A stretch of DNA of 64,000 bases, from positions 806,001-870,000 of the forward strand of contig NZ_JALJCJ010000002.1 of the NCBI RefSeq assembly GCF_022899935.1, written 5' to 3'. This DNA comes from Shinella curvata. GTDB lineage: Bacteria; Pseudomonadota; Alphaproteobacteria; Rhizobiales; Rhizobiaceae. Shown here in pieces: positions 17,922-26,482 of the stretch. How positions within the stretch are numbered: the stretch's first letter is position 1; the number at the start of each line of letters is the position of its first letter. A model generated the notes under the pieces. That model was not told the DNA's origin. It saw only the letters and a program-made list of their open reading frames with translations, and did no database searches. The translations under genes and the position numbers were made by a program.

Positions 17922-17949
17922 GGGGTCCGGTTCTTCCGGGCCCCCTTTT
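17922..17949 (+). terminator. Rho-independent terminator downstream of hupB
   Basis: GGGGTCCGG and CCGGGCCCC pair (one G-T) around a TTCTT loop, followed by C and TTTT. It lies 155 bases after the hupB stop, so the hupB transcript would have a long untranslated tail. Confidence 0.65.
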
Positions 17950-17983
17950 ATTTGGTGCCGAGGGTAGCGGAACCGTCGCCAAA

Positions 17984-18001
17984 CTGTCATGCGCCTGTAA
18001 C
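17984..18001 (+). promoter_or_regulatory. PHO box (PhoB binding site)
   Basis: CTGTCAT-GCGC-CTGTAAC is two 7-base direct half-sites spaced by 4 bases, the classic PhoB box. It lies 52 bases upstream of the ATG of the phytase/esterase-like gene, the right place for activation under phosphate limitation. Confidence 0.8.
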
Positions 18002-18053
18002 ACGAAAGCCTCAGAACCGCTCGGTTCCAAGAAACCGGATTCCGGAGGATTTC

Positions 18054-20246
18054 ATGAAAACCCGTTCGCTCACCGCCGCGCTGGCAGCGGTTCTCGCCGC
18101 ATCGGTGGCCTCTGCCGCCAGCGCCGAGCCTGTATTCAATCGTATTGCCTCCTTCGCCGTTGCCGACAACCTGCCCGAAGGCAAGGACAAGGCCACGCCG
18201 ACCTCGGCGGAAATCATCGCCGCCTCCGAAGACGGCAACACGCTCGTCTATTCCGACAGCCCGAACAAGGCGATCGGCATCATCGACATCACCGACGCCA
18301 AGGCCCCGAAGGCCGGTGGCTCGGTCACTTTCGAAGGTGAGCCGACGTCGGTTGCCGTTGCCGCGGGCAAGGCGTTCGTTGCCGTCAACACGCGCGAAAG
18401 CTACGTCAAACCGTCGGGCGTGCTGGCACAGGTCGATCTCGCCTCGAAAAAGATCGACGCGACCTGCGATCTCGGTGGCCAGCCGGACTCGATTGCGCTG
18501 AACAAGGACAAGACGCTCGCTGCCATCGCCATCGAGAACGAGCGCGACGAGGAGTTCAATGACGGCGACCTGCCGCAGATGCCGGCCGGCGACCTGGTTC
18601 TCGTCTCGCTCAAGGACGGTGTGGTCGATTGCGGTTCGCTGAAGCGCGTCACGCTGACCGGCCTCGCTGACGTTGCGGGCGATGACCCGGAGCCGGAATT
18701 CGTCTCCTTCAACAGCCTCGACGAGGTTGCGCTGACGCTGCAGGAAAACAACTACATCGTCATCATCGACGGCAAGACCGGCACTGTGAAGAGCCATTTC
18801 TCCGCCGGCACGGTCAACCTTGAAGGCATCGATACCAAGAAGGACGGTGCGCTGAAGTTCACCGGCGAGATGAAGGACGTCGCGCGCGAGCCTGACGCCG
18901 TGAAGTGGCTGGACGACAACCGCCTGGTCGTTGCCAATGAAGGCGACTGGAAGGGCGGCGCACGCGGCTTCACCATCTTCGACAAGGATGGCAAGGTTCT
19001 CTACGAGAATGGTGCTGCCTTCGAGCGCGAGATTGCCAAGCTCGGCCACTACCCGGACAAGCGCAACAAGAAGGGTATCGAGCCGGAAGGCCTTGAGGCC
19101 GCCAAGTTCGGCGATGACAACCTGTTCTTCGTGCTTGCCGAGCGTGCCTCGGTCGTCGGCGTCTACAAGGATACCGGTGCCGAGCCCGAGCTGCTTCAGA
19201 TCCTGCCGTCGGGCATCAGCCCGGAAGGCGCTGTTGCCATCCCCGGCCGCAACCTGCTGGCAACCGCCAATGAAGTCGACCTCGTCGAGGACGGCGGCGC
19301 GCGCTCGCATGTCATGCTCTATGAGCGTGGCGAAGGGGAAGCCGCCTATCCGCAGATCGTATCGACCGAGAAGGATGGCGAGCTGATCGGCTTCGGTGCT
19401 CTCTCGGGCCTCGCGCCGGTCAAGGACAAGCCGGGCATGCTCGTGGCCGTCAACGACAGCTTCTACGCCTCGCAGCCGACGATCTTCACGATCGACGCCA
19501 CCGCGAAGCCGGCGAAGATCATCGATGCGCTGCGCATCACCCGCAACGGCGCGGCTGCCCAGAAGCTCGACAGCGAAGGCCTGACGCCGGATGGAGAAGG
19601 CGGCTACTGGCTTGCCAACGAGGGCGATGCCGACAAGCTTTACGCCCATGCCATCATCCATGTGAACGAGAAGGGCGAGATCGACAAGGAAATCGCCATT
19701 CCCGCCGAACTGCGCGCCCATGAAAAGCGCTTCGGCTTCGAAGGCATCACCAGCGTCGGCGAAGGCGACGACCTGACGCTGTGGATGGCCGTGCAGCGCG
19801 AATGGGCCGACGACGAGAAGGGCTTTGTGAAGCTCGTCTCCTACAAGCCGTCGTCCAAGGAATGGGGCGCCGTGCGCTACCCCCTCGAAAAGACGGAAAG
19901 CGGCTGGGTCGGTCTTTCGGAAATCACCGCAAACGGCGACCACGCCTATATCATCGAGCGTGACAACCTGATCGGCCAGGCGGCCAAGCTGAAGAAACTC
20001 TACCGCGTGGCTCTGGCCGACCTGAAGCCGGCAAAGCTCGGCGGCGAACTGCCAGTCGTGAAGAAGGAAGAGGTCCGCGACTTCATCCCGGACCTCAAGG
20101 CCAACAACGGTTATGTCGTCGACAAGGTCGAGGGCTTCACCATCGACGCCGCCGGCAACGGCTTCGTCGTGACCGACAATGACGGCGTCGACGATTCCTC
20201 CGGCGAAACGCTGTTCTTCGGCATCGGCCCGATCAACGCCATGTAA
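18054..20246 (+). CDS. Secreted esterase-like/phytase-like beta-propeller protein
   Basis: 730 residues from the ATG at 18054 (GGAGG six bases upstream), with a signal peptide MKTRSLTAALAAVLAASVASAASA. The N-terminal half has repeated propeller-like blades (for example AIGIIDITDAKAPKAGGSV and VLAQVDLASKKIDATCDLGG). The C-terminal third, from about residue 440, has LSGLAPVKDKPGMLVAVNDSF, LDSEGLTPDGEGGYWLANEGD and FGFEGITSV, which match the 'esterase-like activity of phytase' domain. It probably releases phosphate from organic esters in the periplasm or outside the cell; the exact substrate is not known. A PHO box lies just upstream. Confidence 0.82.
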   Translation: MKTRSLTAALAAVLAASVASAASAEPVFNRIASFAVADNLPEGKDKATPTSAEIIAASEDGNTLVYSDSPNKAIGIIDITDAKAPKAGGSVTFEGEPTSVAVAAGKAFVAVNTRESYVKPSGVLAQVDLASKKIDATCDLGGQPDSIALNKDKTLAAIAIENERDEEFNDGDLPQMPAGDLVLVSLKDGVVDCGSLKRVTLTGLADVAGDDPEPEFVSFNSLDEVALTLQENNYIVIIDGKTGTVKSHFSAGTVNLEGIDTKKDGALKFTGEMKDVAREPDAVKWLDDNRLVVANEGDWKGGARGFTIFDKDGKVLYENGAAFEREIAKLGHYPDKRNKKGIEPEGLEAAKFGDDNLFFVLAERASVVGVYKDTGAEPELLQILPSGISPEGAVAIPGRNLLATANEVDLVEDGGARSHVMLYERGEGEAAYPQIVSTEKDGELIGFGALSGLAPVKDKPGMLVAVNDSFYASQPTIFTIDATAKPAKIIDALRITRNGAAAQKLDSEGLTPDGEGGYWLANEGDADKLYAHAIIHVNEKGEIDKEIAIPAELRAHEKRFGFEGITSVGEGDDLTLWMAVQREWADDEKGFVKLVSYKPSSKEWGAVRYPLEKTESGWVGLSEITANGDHAYIIERDNLIGQAAKLKKLYRVALADLKPAKLGGELPVVKKEEVRDFIPDLKANNGYVVDKVEGFTIDAAGNGFVVTDNDGVDDSSGETLFFGIGPINAM

Positions 20247-20307
20247 GGATCTGCCACCCGGTGCTTCCTCCAGCAGGGGAGGCGCCGGGTGCCTCGTTCA
20301 AGCACAA

Positions 20308-20343
20308 GAAAAAGGCCGGGATCCTGCGATCCCGGCCTTTTCG
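20308..20343. terminator. Bidirectional terminator between convergent genes
   Basis: A perfect 13-bp stem (20311-20323 with 20328-20340) with a CTGC loop is flanked by A-run on the left and T-run on the right. It can therefore end transcription from both the phytase-like gene and the convergent marR-type gene. Confidence 0.85.
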
Positions 20344-20361
20344 ATTCTCATAATGTTCAAA

Positions 20362-20856
20362 CTAGCTGACAGCTTGCAGTGGACGGGGTGCTGCCGGCTC
20401 GGCATCGCCCGCGTTTTTGTCTCGTTCCCGTTGCAGCTCGTCGGTCTTCTCGCTGAGACAGCGGATGATTTCCTTCATGTGCTGCTTCTGATCTTCGGTC
20501 AGGACGTTGAAGATCGCCTCGATCGTCTTGTGCTGCGGCTGCTGGGCGGCCGAAATGACGGTCCGGCCCATATCCGTAATCGAGACGATCTTGGCACGGC
20601 GGTCCTTGGGATCGGGGTCGCGCTTGACCAGCTTGTCGCGCTCGAGCCCATCGATCGCCTCCGTCACCGTACGGGGTGCGAAACCAAGGGCGCAGGCAAT
20701 ATCCGTCGACCGCTGCGGGCCCTGGCATTCCAGAAGAAGCAGGAACTTACTGCGGGCGAGCGACACGCCTTCGTCCATCATGCACTCATTCACCAGGCGG
20801 CTCACCTGATGGTAGAGTTTGAACATGCCTTGGGAGATTTCTATCGTGCTACTCAT
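20362..20856 (-). CDS. MarR-family transcriptional regulator
   Basis: 164 residues from the ATG at 20856; the longer open frame is not protein-like and an internal ATG ten codons on is the alternative start. The winged-helix core is visible as LARSKFLLLLECQGPQRSTDIACALGFAPRTVTEAIDGLERDKLVKRD followed by the wing DPKDRRAKIVSITDMGR. It probably represses its own gene and perhaps another in response to a small ligand. No target can be assigned; the divergent neighbour is the nuclease pair. An inverted repeat lies about 37 bases upstream of the ATG. Confidence 0.9.
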   Translation of the reverse strand: MSSTIEISQGMFKLYHQVSRLVNECMMDEGVSLARSKFLLLLECQGPQRSTDIACALGFAPRTVTEAIDGLERDKLVKRDPDPKDRRAKIVSITDMGRTVISAAQQPQHKTIEAIFNVLTEDQKQHMKEIIRCLSEKTDELQRERDKNAGDAEPAAPRPLQAVS

Positions 20857-20892
20857 GAGGTGGAATATAGGTATTATGAGGGACCATGTCAA

Positions 20893-20925
20893 ATGATCAC
20901 GAAGTTTTTCGGATAATTTGATCAT
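20893..20925. promoter_or_regulatory. Inverted repeat upstream of the marR-type gene
   Basis: ATGATCA at 20893-20899 and TGATCAT at 20919-20925 are reverse complements 19 bases apart in an AT-rich stretch, which is the likely promoter region of the MarR gene. Each arm also contains the palindrome TGATCA. This could be two MarR sites; assignment is by position only. Confidence 0.35.
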
Positions 20926-21084
20926 ATATATTGAACGATCACTGTAAATGCGAACGGTCATGCAGCCAGCATTATTCATGGCTTTTCGCCGCCCTTTTCG
21001 GGGTGGGGTGATTTCTCCCTGAATAACGGCGCCCTGCGGCTCGCAAGCATTGACCCGGAGAAGGGGGGAGGCGATTGTCCCGCC

Positions 21085-22353
21085 ATGCCCTTCCGCTTCC
21101 TTCACACCGCTGACCTGCATCTCGATTCGCCGCTTTCGTCACTGGCACTGCGCAATGCGGATCTCGGCGATCTCGTGCGCGGCGCGACGCGCAAGGCCCT
21201 GTCGCGTATCGTCGATCTTGCGATCGTGGAGACGGTCGATGCAGTCCTGATCGCCGGCGACCTCTATGACGGCGCCCAGACGTCCATGGCGACGGCGCTC
21301 TTCCTGATGGGAGAAATGCGGCGGCTGGAAGCGGCCGGCATCCGCGTCTTCCTCATTCGCGGCAATCACGACGCACAGTCGCAGATCACCCGCGAACTGA
21401 CCTTTCCGCCGAATGTGCATCTCTTCGACGGGCGGGGAAAACCGGTCAGAGCCGGCGCACTGGCGAACGGTCGTGAAATCCATGTGCACGGCATCAGCTT
21501 CGCCCAGCCGCATGCCCCGACCTCGCTGCTGCCGACCTTTCGCGCACCCGTCGCGGACGCCGTCAATATCGGCATGCTGCATACGAGCCTTGCCGGCGGC
21601 AGCCGCCACGATCCCTATGCGCCGACAAGCGTCGCGGACCTTGCCGCCCACGGCTTCGACTATTGGGCGCTCGGCCATATTCACCAGCGGCGCGTGCATC
21701 AAGAACGGCCGTGGATCGTCATGCCCGGCAATCCGCAGGGGCGCGACATCAATGAAGGTGGCGTCAAGGGTGTTACCATTGCGACCGTCGGCGAGGATGG
21801 CGTCATCACCTGCGAGGAGCGTCCTGTCGCAGTTGCGGTTTTCCAGCGCCTCTCGGTCGATCTTTCGAAAGTAGAAGACTGGCATGGCATGCTCGATCGC
21901 ACGGAGGCGGTGCTTTCCGAAGCCCGGGGGTTGGCAGGCGGTGCCCACCTCGTCGTGCGCCTCACCATGGCCGGGACCACCGCACTCGCCTGGCGTTTGC
22001 GCCGTGACGAGGACCTGCTGCTTGCCGAAGTGCAGAACCTGGCCTCTTCGCTCGGCGAATGCTGGATCGAGGCCGTGGAACTTGCTACCGCAGCGCCGCT
22101 CACGGGTGCCGGTGCCGATGCGGGGCCGATCACCGAGCTGGCAGGGCTGATCCGCGAGGATGTCGTGACGACCCATGCCTATCGCGCGGAACTGCGCGAG
22201 ACACTGGCGGATGTGCTGCGCCAGTTGCCGAAGGAGGCGCGCAGCCTGTTGGCAGGCGACGAGGCCGAGGAGGACGCTTTGCTCTCGGCTCTCGCGCTCG
22301 ATGGATCGGATATCGTGCTGGCGCGCCTCGGCGGCGAAAGCGAGAAGGCCTGA
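21085..22353 (+). CDS. DNA repair exonuclease, SbcD/Mre11-like (YhaO-type) phosphoesterase
   Basis: 422 residues. The calcineurin-like metallophosphoesterase motifs occur in order: TADLHLD near the start, AGDLYDG, RGNHD, MLHTS and GHIHQR. It matches the Mre11/SbcD superfamily, more like the YhaO subgroup because the partner is YhaN-like. The stop codon overlaps the ATG of the next gene (TGATG), so translation is coupled. Together they probably process DNA ends or hairpins; the specific role in rhizobia is not established. Confidence 0.85.
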   Translation: MPFRFLHTADLHLDSPLSSLALRNADLGDLVRGATRKALSRIVDLAIVETVDAVLIAGDLYDGAQTSMATALFLMGEMRRLEAAGIRVFLIRGNHDAQSQITRELTFPPNVHLFDGRGKPVRAGALANGREIHVHGISFAQPHAPTSLLPTFRAPVADAVNIGMLHTSLAGGSRHDPYAPTSVADLAAHGFDYWALGHIHQRRVHQERPWIVMPGNPQGRDINEGGVKGVTIATVGEDGVITCEERPVAVAVFQRLSVDLSKVEDWHGMLDRTEAVLSEARGLAGGAHLVVRLTMAGTTALAWRLRRDEDLLLAEVQNLASSLGECWIEAVELATAAPLTGAGADAGPITELAGLIREDVVTTHAYRAELRETLADVLRQLPKEARSLLAGDEAEEDALLSALALDGSDIVLARLGGESEKA

Positions 22354-25300
22354 TGCGTCTCGACCGTCTTGAGCTCGTCCGCTATGGCAAGTTTACCGAG
22401 CGCAGCCTCGATTTTGGCGCCGCACGGCCGGGCAAACCGGATTTCCACCTCGTCTACGGCCCCAACGAGGCCGGCAAGTCGACGCTGTTTTCCGCCTATC
22501 TCGACGTGCTCTTCGGTATCGAGCGAACCAGCGCCTATGGCTTCCTGCACCCCTATGCGCTGATGCGCGTCGGCGGCCGGTTCTCCATCGGCACGGAACA
22601 CCACGAAGCCTATCGTCTGAAGCGTAATCAAGGCTCGCTTGTCACCATCGATGACCGGCCCTTGCCCGACACGCTCTTTGCCTCCGTGCTCGGCAGTATG
22701 GATCGCAATGCCTACCGCACCATGTTCTCGCTTGACGACGAGAGCATCGAGAGGGGTGGGGAGGATATTCTGAAGAGCGAAGGCGAACTGGGCGCCATGC
22801 TGTTTTCCGCAAGCTCCGGTCTCTCCGACATGGTCACGAGCCTGACGGCCTTGAAGAACCAGGCCGACGAATTCTATCGCCCGGCCGGCCGGCGGCACGG
22901 TCTCTCCACGCTGAAAGCCGAAATCGAGGCGCTGGCGGCCGAGCGCAAGGCGCTCGACGTCGCCGCGCGCGACTATGGTATTCTGGTGCGTGAACGCGAC
23001 GCCGCCGCCGAACGTCACGACACGGCGACCGCCGCGCGAGCGGCCGCTCGGGCCGCCCTCCAGCAAGCCGAACGGTACCTGACCGCCTTGCCCACCCTCG
23101 CACGGCTGCGGGCGCTGCGGGCAGAGCTCGGCGGTTTCGACCTTGGCAAGGCGCCGCCTGCCGCCTGGCGCGGGTTGATCGGCGATCTTGCCCGCGAGGA
23201 GGCGGAGATCGCCGCCCGTGCGGCGCGCGTGCTTGCGGAACGGGAACGATGCGTTGCGGAACGGGCCGGGTTTGCGCAAGACGATGTGGTCCTGGCGGCG
23301 GAGGCCGACCTTGTCACGCTGTCCGGGTCCGCGCTGGAGGCGCGCTTCCGCACCGCGGCGCTGGACCTCGCATCCCGCACCATCGATCGCGACAGGCTCG
23401 TGGTGACGATCGCCGCCAGCATGCTGGCCTTCGGTCTGCCGGCGCAGACCGACCCGACCGACATCCTGCTGCCCACCGGTCTTGCGGATCGACTGACGAG
23501 CCTTCTTGCCCGCCGCGCGGCGCTCGTCGAACGCATGGCGACGGCTAGACGCGAGTTGTCCGATGCGGAAAGCGCGCAGGAGACCGCATGCGAGAAGGCG
23601 GGCGTTTTTGCCGAAATAGACGCTGTCGGCGAAGACGACATGCAGTCTGCGCTTTCCGTCGCCTTGCGCGCCGCCCGCGCTGGCGATCTACCGGCCCGCC
23701 GGCGGGAGGCCAGGCGTCTCCTCGCTCTCGCACGGCAGGAGGCGGAGGCGGCAACGGCGCGCCTGACGCCCTGGTCGGGCACGGCGGAGGCGCTGGAGGG
23801 CATGAATGTTCCGACAGCTTCGGCTTTGGAGGACCTGCGCAGGCGGCACGAGGCGGCGGCCGAAGCACTTCGCCGGCATCGCGAACAGGTTTCCGTTGCC
23901 GATCGGGAAGCCGCATCGGGCAAGGCCATGCTGGCCGCGCTGGAAAAGGCCACCGGCGCGGCGGGCGAGGAACATGCCGGGCATCTTCGCCAATTGCGAG
24001 ACGCGGCTTGGCAGACCCACCTCGGCAATCTCGGCCGTGACACGGCTGCCGCCTTTGCGGCTCGTATGCAGGACGACGACCGTGCCAGCGACGCCCGGCT
24101 GCGCAATGCCGACCGCCTTTCGGAGATTCGCCTGCTGGAGCGTTCCGTAGCCGAAGGGGCCGCGCGGCTTGGGATTTTGGCGAGCGAGACTGGGCGGTTG
24201 CATGAGATCGTGGCGGGGATCAAGGCGGAGATCGCCGCGCTTGCCAGAATCTGCGGCCTTCCTGATGACATCACGCTTCAGGATCTGACCACATGGCTGG
24301 GCCGGCGCGCCGTGGTCCTGGAGAAGGCAGAGGTTCGCGCTCGCCAGGAGATCGAAACGGAGCTTGTCGCGGTTGAGGCGCGTGACATATCGGTGCGGCT
24401 CGTACACTTTCTGGCGAATGGGGTGGCGGAGGGCGCGACCTTCGAGGAAACGCTCTTTCTTGCCGAGGACACGCATGAGGCCCTGAAGGCGGAGCGTTCG
24501 CGCCGCGTTGCGGCGGGTGAGCAACTTGCCCGCGCGAAGGCGGATGTCGAGGCGCGTCGCACGGCCGTCGAGGAGGTGCGTGCGGCCGAGGCGGCTTGGC
24601 AGGAGACCTGGCAGCAGGCGATTGCCGGGACATGGCTGGAAACGGACGCAGCACCCGCGGAGCCGGAGCATATAGCTGCCTTGCTGCCGGGATTGCAGAC
24701 GCTGGCGCAGAATGTCGAGCGCCGCCGGGAATTCGATCACCGTATTGCGGCTATGCAGCGGGATCGAGAGGACTATGGCAGCCATGCGCGCCGGCTCGCC
24801 GACACGCTTTCGCAACCCTTCGATGCGGACGATCCGCTTGCGACCGTCGCCGCCATCGGTCGTCGGCTTGCCGAAGCGAAATCGGTTCGTGACCGGGCGC
24901 AGGCCATCGACGACAGGTTGGTGGGGCTGGACGAAGAGGAGAGGGCGCTCGACGAGCGTCGCGACGTGCTCGATGCGCGACTGGGCGAAATCTTCGCGTT
25001 TCTCGGCTGCGACAGTCTCGCAAGCGCGGAAATCCTGCTGGATGCCCATCGCCGGCGCGATGACCTGCACGCCCGCATCATCGATGTCGGGCGCGACATC
25101 GTCCAGCAGATGCGCGCGGGCACGCTCGACGAGGCGGAAGCGCTGCTGGCGGCGGTCGACGAAGCTCAGCTCGTAGCCGAGAAGGTCGATCTCGCCGCAC
25201 GGCTCGATGAACTCGACAGGCAAGTCGAGGAGCAGCACATGGCGCGGGCGCGGGCCGAGGAGGCGCTGGCGAAGGTTGCCGGCAGCGATGCGGCGGCGGC

Positions 25301-25823
25301 GCTGGAGGAGCGTCGGCGTACCGCGCTGGTCGATCTCGCCGAGAAGTCGCGGCGATATCTTGCGACACGCGCCGGCATCCTGGCGGCAGAGCAGGCGCTG
25401 CGACTCTATCGCGAGCGCCATCGCAGCGCCATGATGGAGCGCGCTTCGAAAACCTTTCGCGACATCACCGGCGGCGAATATGCCGGTCTCTCGACGATGT
25501 TGGAGAAGGAGGGCGAGTTCCTCGTCGCCAATGCGGCCTCCGGGGCCTCCAAGCTGGCAAAAGACCTCTCGAAAGGTACGCGCTTCCAGCTCTATCTCGC
25601 GTTGCGCGTCGCGGGCTATCACGAGATCGCCGCCAGCCGCGAGATTGTGCCCTTCATCGCCGACGATATCATGGAGACCTTCGATGACGGGCGTGCCCTG
25701 AATGCGCTCAGGGTGATGGGCGACATGGCGACGGGCGGGCAGGTCATCTACCTCACGCACCACCAGCATCTCTGCGATCTCGCACGCGAAGCCTGCCCCG
25801 ACGTGACGATCCACCATCTCTGA
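22353..25823 (+). CDS. SbcC/Rad50-like AAA ATPase (YhaN-type), long coiled-coil protein
   Basis: 1156 residues from the ATG that overlaps the preceding stop. Walker A is GPNEAGKST near residue 37. A very long alanine/arginine/glutamate-rich coiled-coil region follows (about residues 190-1000). The C-terminal head has the ABC signature region DLSKGTRFQLYLALR, Walker B VPFIADDIMETFDD and the switch histidine in YLTHH. It is an SMC-like ATPase working with the upstream phosphoesterase. The central part is rich in 'EARR'-type repeats and predicted antiparallel coils. No CXXC zinc hook of Rad50 is evident, which also favours the YhaN type. Confidence 0.85.
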   Translation: MRLDRLELVRYGKFTERSLDFGAARPGKPDFHLVYGPNEAGKSTLFSAYLDVLFGIERTSAYGFLHPYALMRVGGRFSIGTEHHEAYRLKRNQGSLVTIDDRPLPDTLFASVLGSMDRNAYRTMFSLDDESIERGGEDILKSEGELGAMLFSASSGLSDMVTSLTALKNQADEFYRPAGRRHGLSTLKAEIEALAAERKALDVAARDYGILVRERDAAAERHDTATAARAAARAALQQAERYLTALPTLARLRALRAELGGFDLGKAPPAAWRGLIGDLAREEAEIAARAARVLAERERCVAERAGFAQDDVVLAAEADLVTLSGSALEARFRTAALDLASRTIDRDRLVVTIAASMLAFGLPAQTDPTDILLPTGLADRLTSLLARRAALVERMATARRELSDAESAQETACEKAGVFAEIDAVGEDDMQSALSVALRAARAGDLPARRREARRLLALARQEAEAATARLTPWSGTAEALEGMNVPTASALEDLRRRHEAAAEALRRHREQVSVADREAASGKAMLAALEKATGAAGEEHAGHLRQLRDAAWQTHLGNLGRDTAAAFAARMQDDDRASDARLRNADRLSEIRLLERSVAEGAARLGILASETGRLHEIVAGIKAEIAALARICGLPDDITLQDLTTWLGRRAVVLEKAEVRARQEIETELVAVEARDISVRLVHFLANGVAEGATFEETLFLAEDTHEALKAERSRRVAAGEQLARAKADVEARRTAVEEVRAAEAAWQETWQQAIAGTWLETDAAPAEPEHIAALLPGLQTLAQNVERRREFDHRIAAMQRDREDYGSHARRLADTLSQPFDADDPLATVAAIGRRLAEAKSVRDRAQAIDDRLVGLDEEERALDERRDVLDARLGEIFAFLGCDSLASAEILLDAHRRRDDLHARIIDVGRDIVQQMRAGTLDEAEALLAAVDEAQLVAEKVDLAARLDELDRQVEEQHMARARAEEALAKVAGSDAAAALEERRRTALVDLAEKSRRYLATRAGILAAEQALRLYRERHRSAMMERASKTFRDITGGEYAGLSTMLEKEGEFLVANAASGASKLAKDLSKGTRFQLYLALRVAGYHEIAASREIVPFIADDIMETFDDGRALNALRVMGDMATGGQVIYLTHHQHLCDLAREACPDVTIHHL

Positions 25824-25962
25824 AGGCTGAAAGATCAGGCGTGGCAAGGGACCGTTAACCCCTGAACTTGACTTGGCAGGACGTAAATGGTTCTTGGCGC
25901 ACCATCGGCATTGCTGCGAACCTTGCTTCGCGCCGTGCCCGCCTTCGAAGAAACGGACGGGA

Positions 25963-26379
25963 ATGACTTGTAGAACCGGCAAAGAGGCAAGGGTGTGGGA
26001 GCGGGGTGTTGCACCCGTCAGCTTCCTCGTGCTGCTCTTTACCGTGTTGCTCTCGCAGTTCTCGCTACCGGAAGATGCCCCGCGCCATCCCCAGCGCACG
26101 GCCGCCGAAGGCGGCGTGGCGCCGTCGCCGCTGTCCGCGGCGGGTGACGAGCTGTGGTTTCCGGCCAATGGTCATGCCGAACGGCGGATCGCCAAGGCGA
26201 AGACCGGCCTGCCGGAAGGCGAGGGCGCCGGCAAGGCGCTCGTTCCCGGCACCGGCCTTCTGCTTTACCCATTCGAAGTCGCCTCGAATAGGGCCGCCGT
26301 CCTTGTCGATGACAGCGCGCCCGCATCCGATCATCCCGCGTCTTTCCGCAGTCGTGCGCCTCCGGCCTTTGCAGCCTGA
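25963..26379 (+). CDS. Predicted membrane-anchored protein of unknown function upstream of secDF
   Basis: 138 residues from the ATG at 25963. Third codon positions are strongly GC-rich, as in neighbouring genes, which supports real coding. One hydrophobic segment (PVSFLVLLFTVLLSQFSLP, about residues 17-35) is followed by a proline/alanine-rich polar tail ending RSRAPPAFAA, so it looks like a single-pass anchored or exported protein. I do not recognise the family. It is not YajC, which usually precedes secD. secDF begins 104 bases downstream. Confidence 0.55.
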   Translation: MTCRTGKEARVWERGVAPVSFLVLLFTVLLSQFSLPEDAPRHPQRTAAEGGVAPSPLSAAGDELWFPANGHAERRIAKAKTGLPEGEGAGKALVPGTGLLLYPFEVASNRAAVLVDDSAPASDHPASFRSRAPPAFAA

Positions 26380-26482
26380 GGCCTTGCGGCGCTGAAGCGC
26401 CGCGCCATCGATTGAAATTCCGATCCCATGGAGGGCGCCGGCTTGTGTCGCGCCTTTCCCGCAGTTGAAATGGAACAACCCC

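Noticed and set aside
17886-19943. 685-codon minus-strand open frame
   Set aside because: Antisense to the phytase-like gene; mirror of its codon bias.
23688-26168. 826-codon minus-strand open frame
   Set aside because: Antisense to the SbcC-like ATPase; no domain and no ribosome site.
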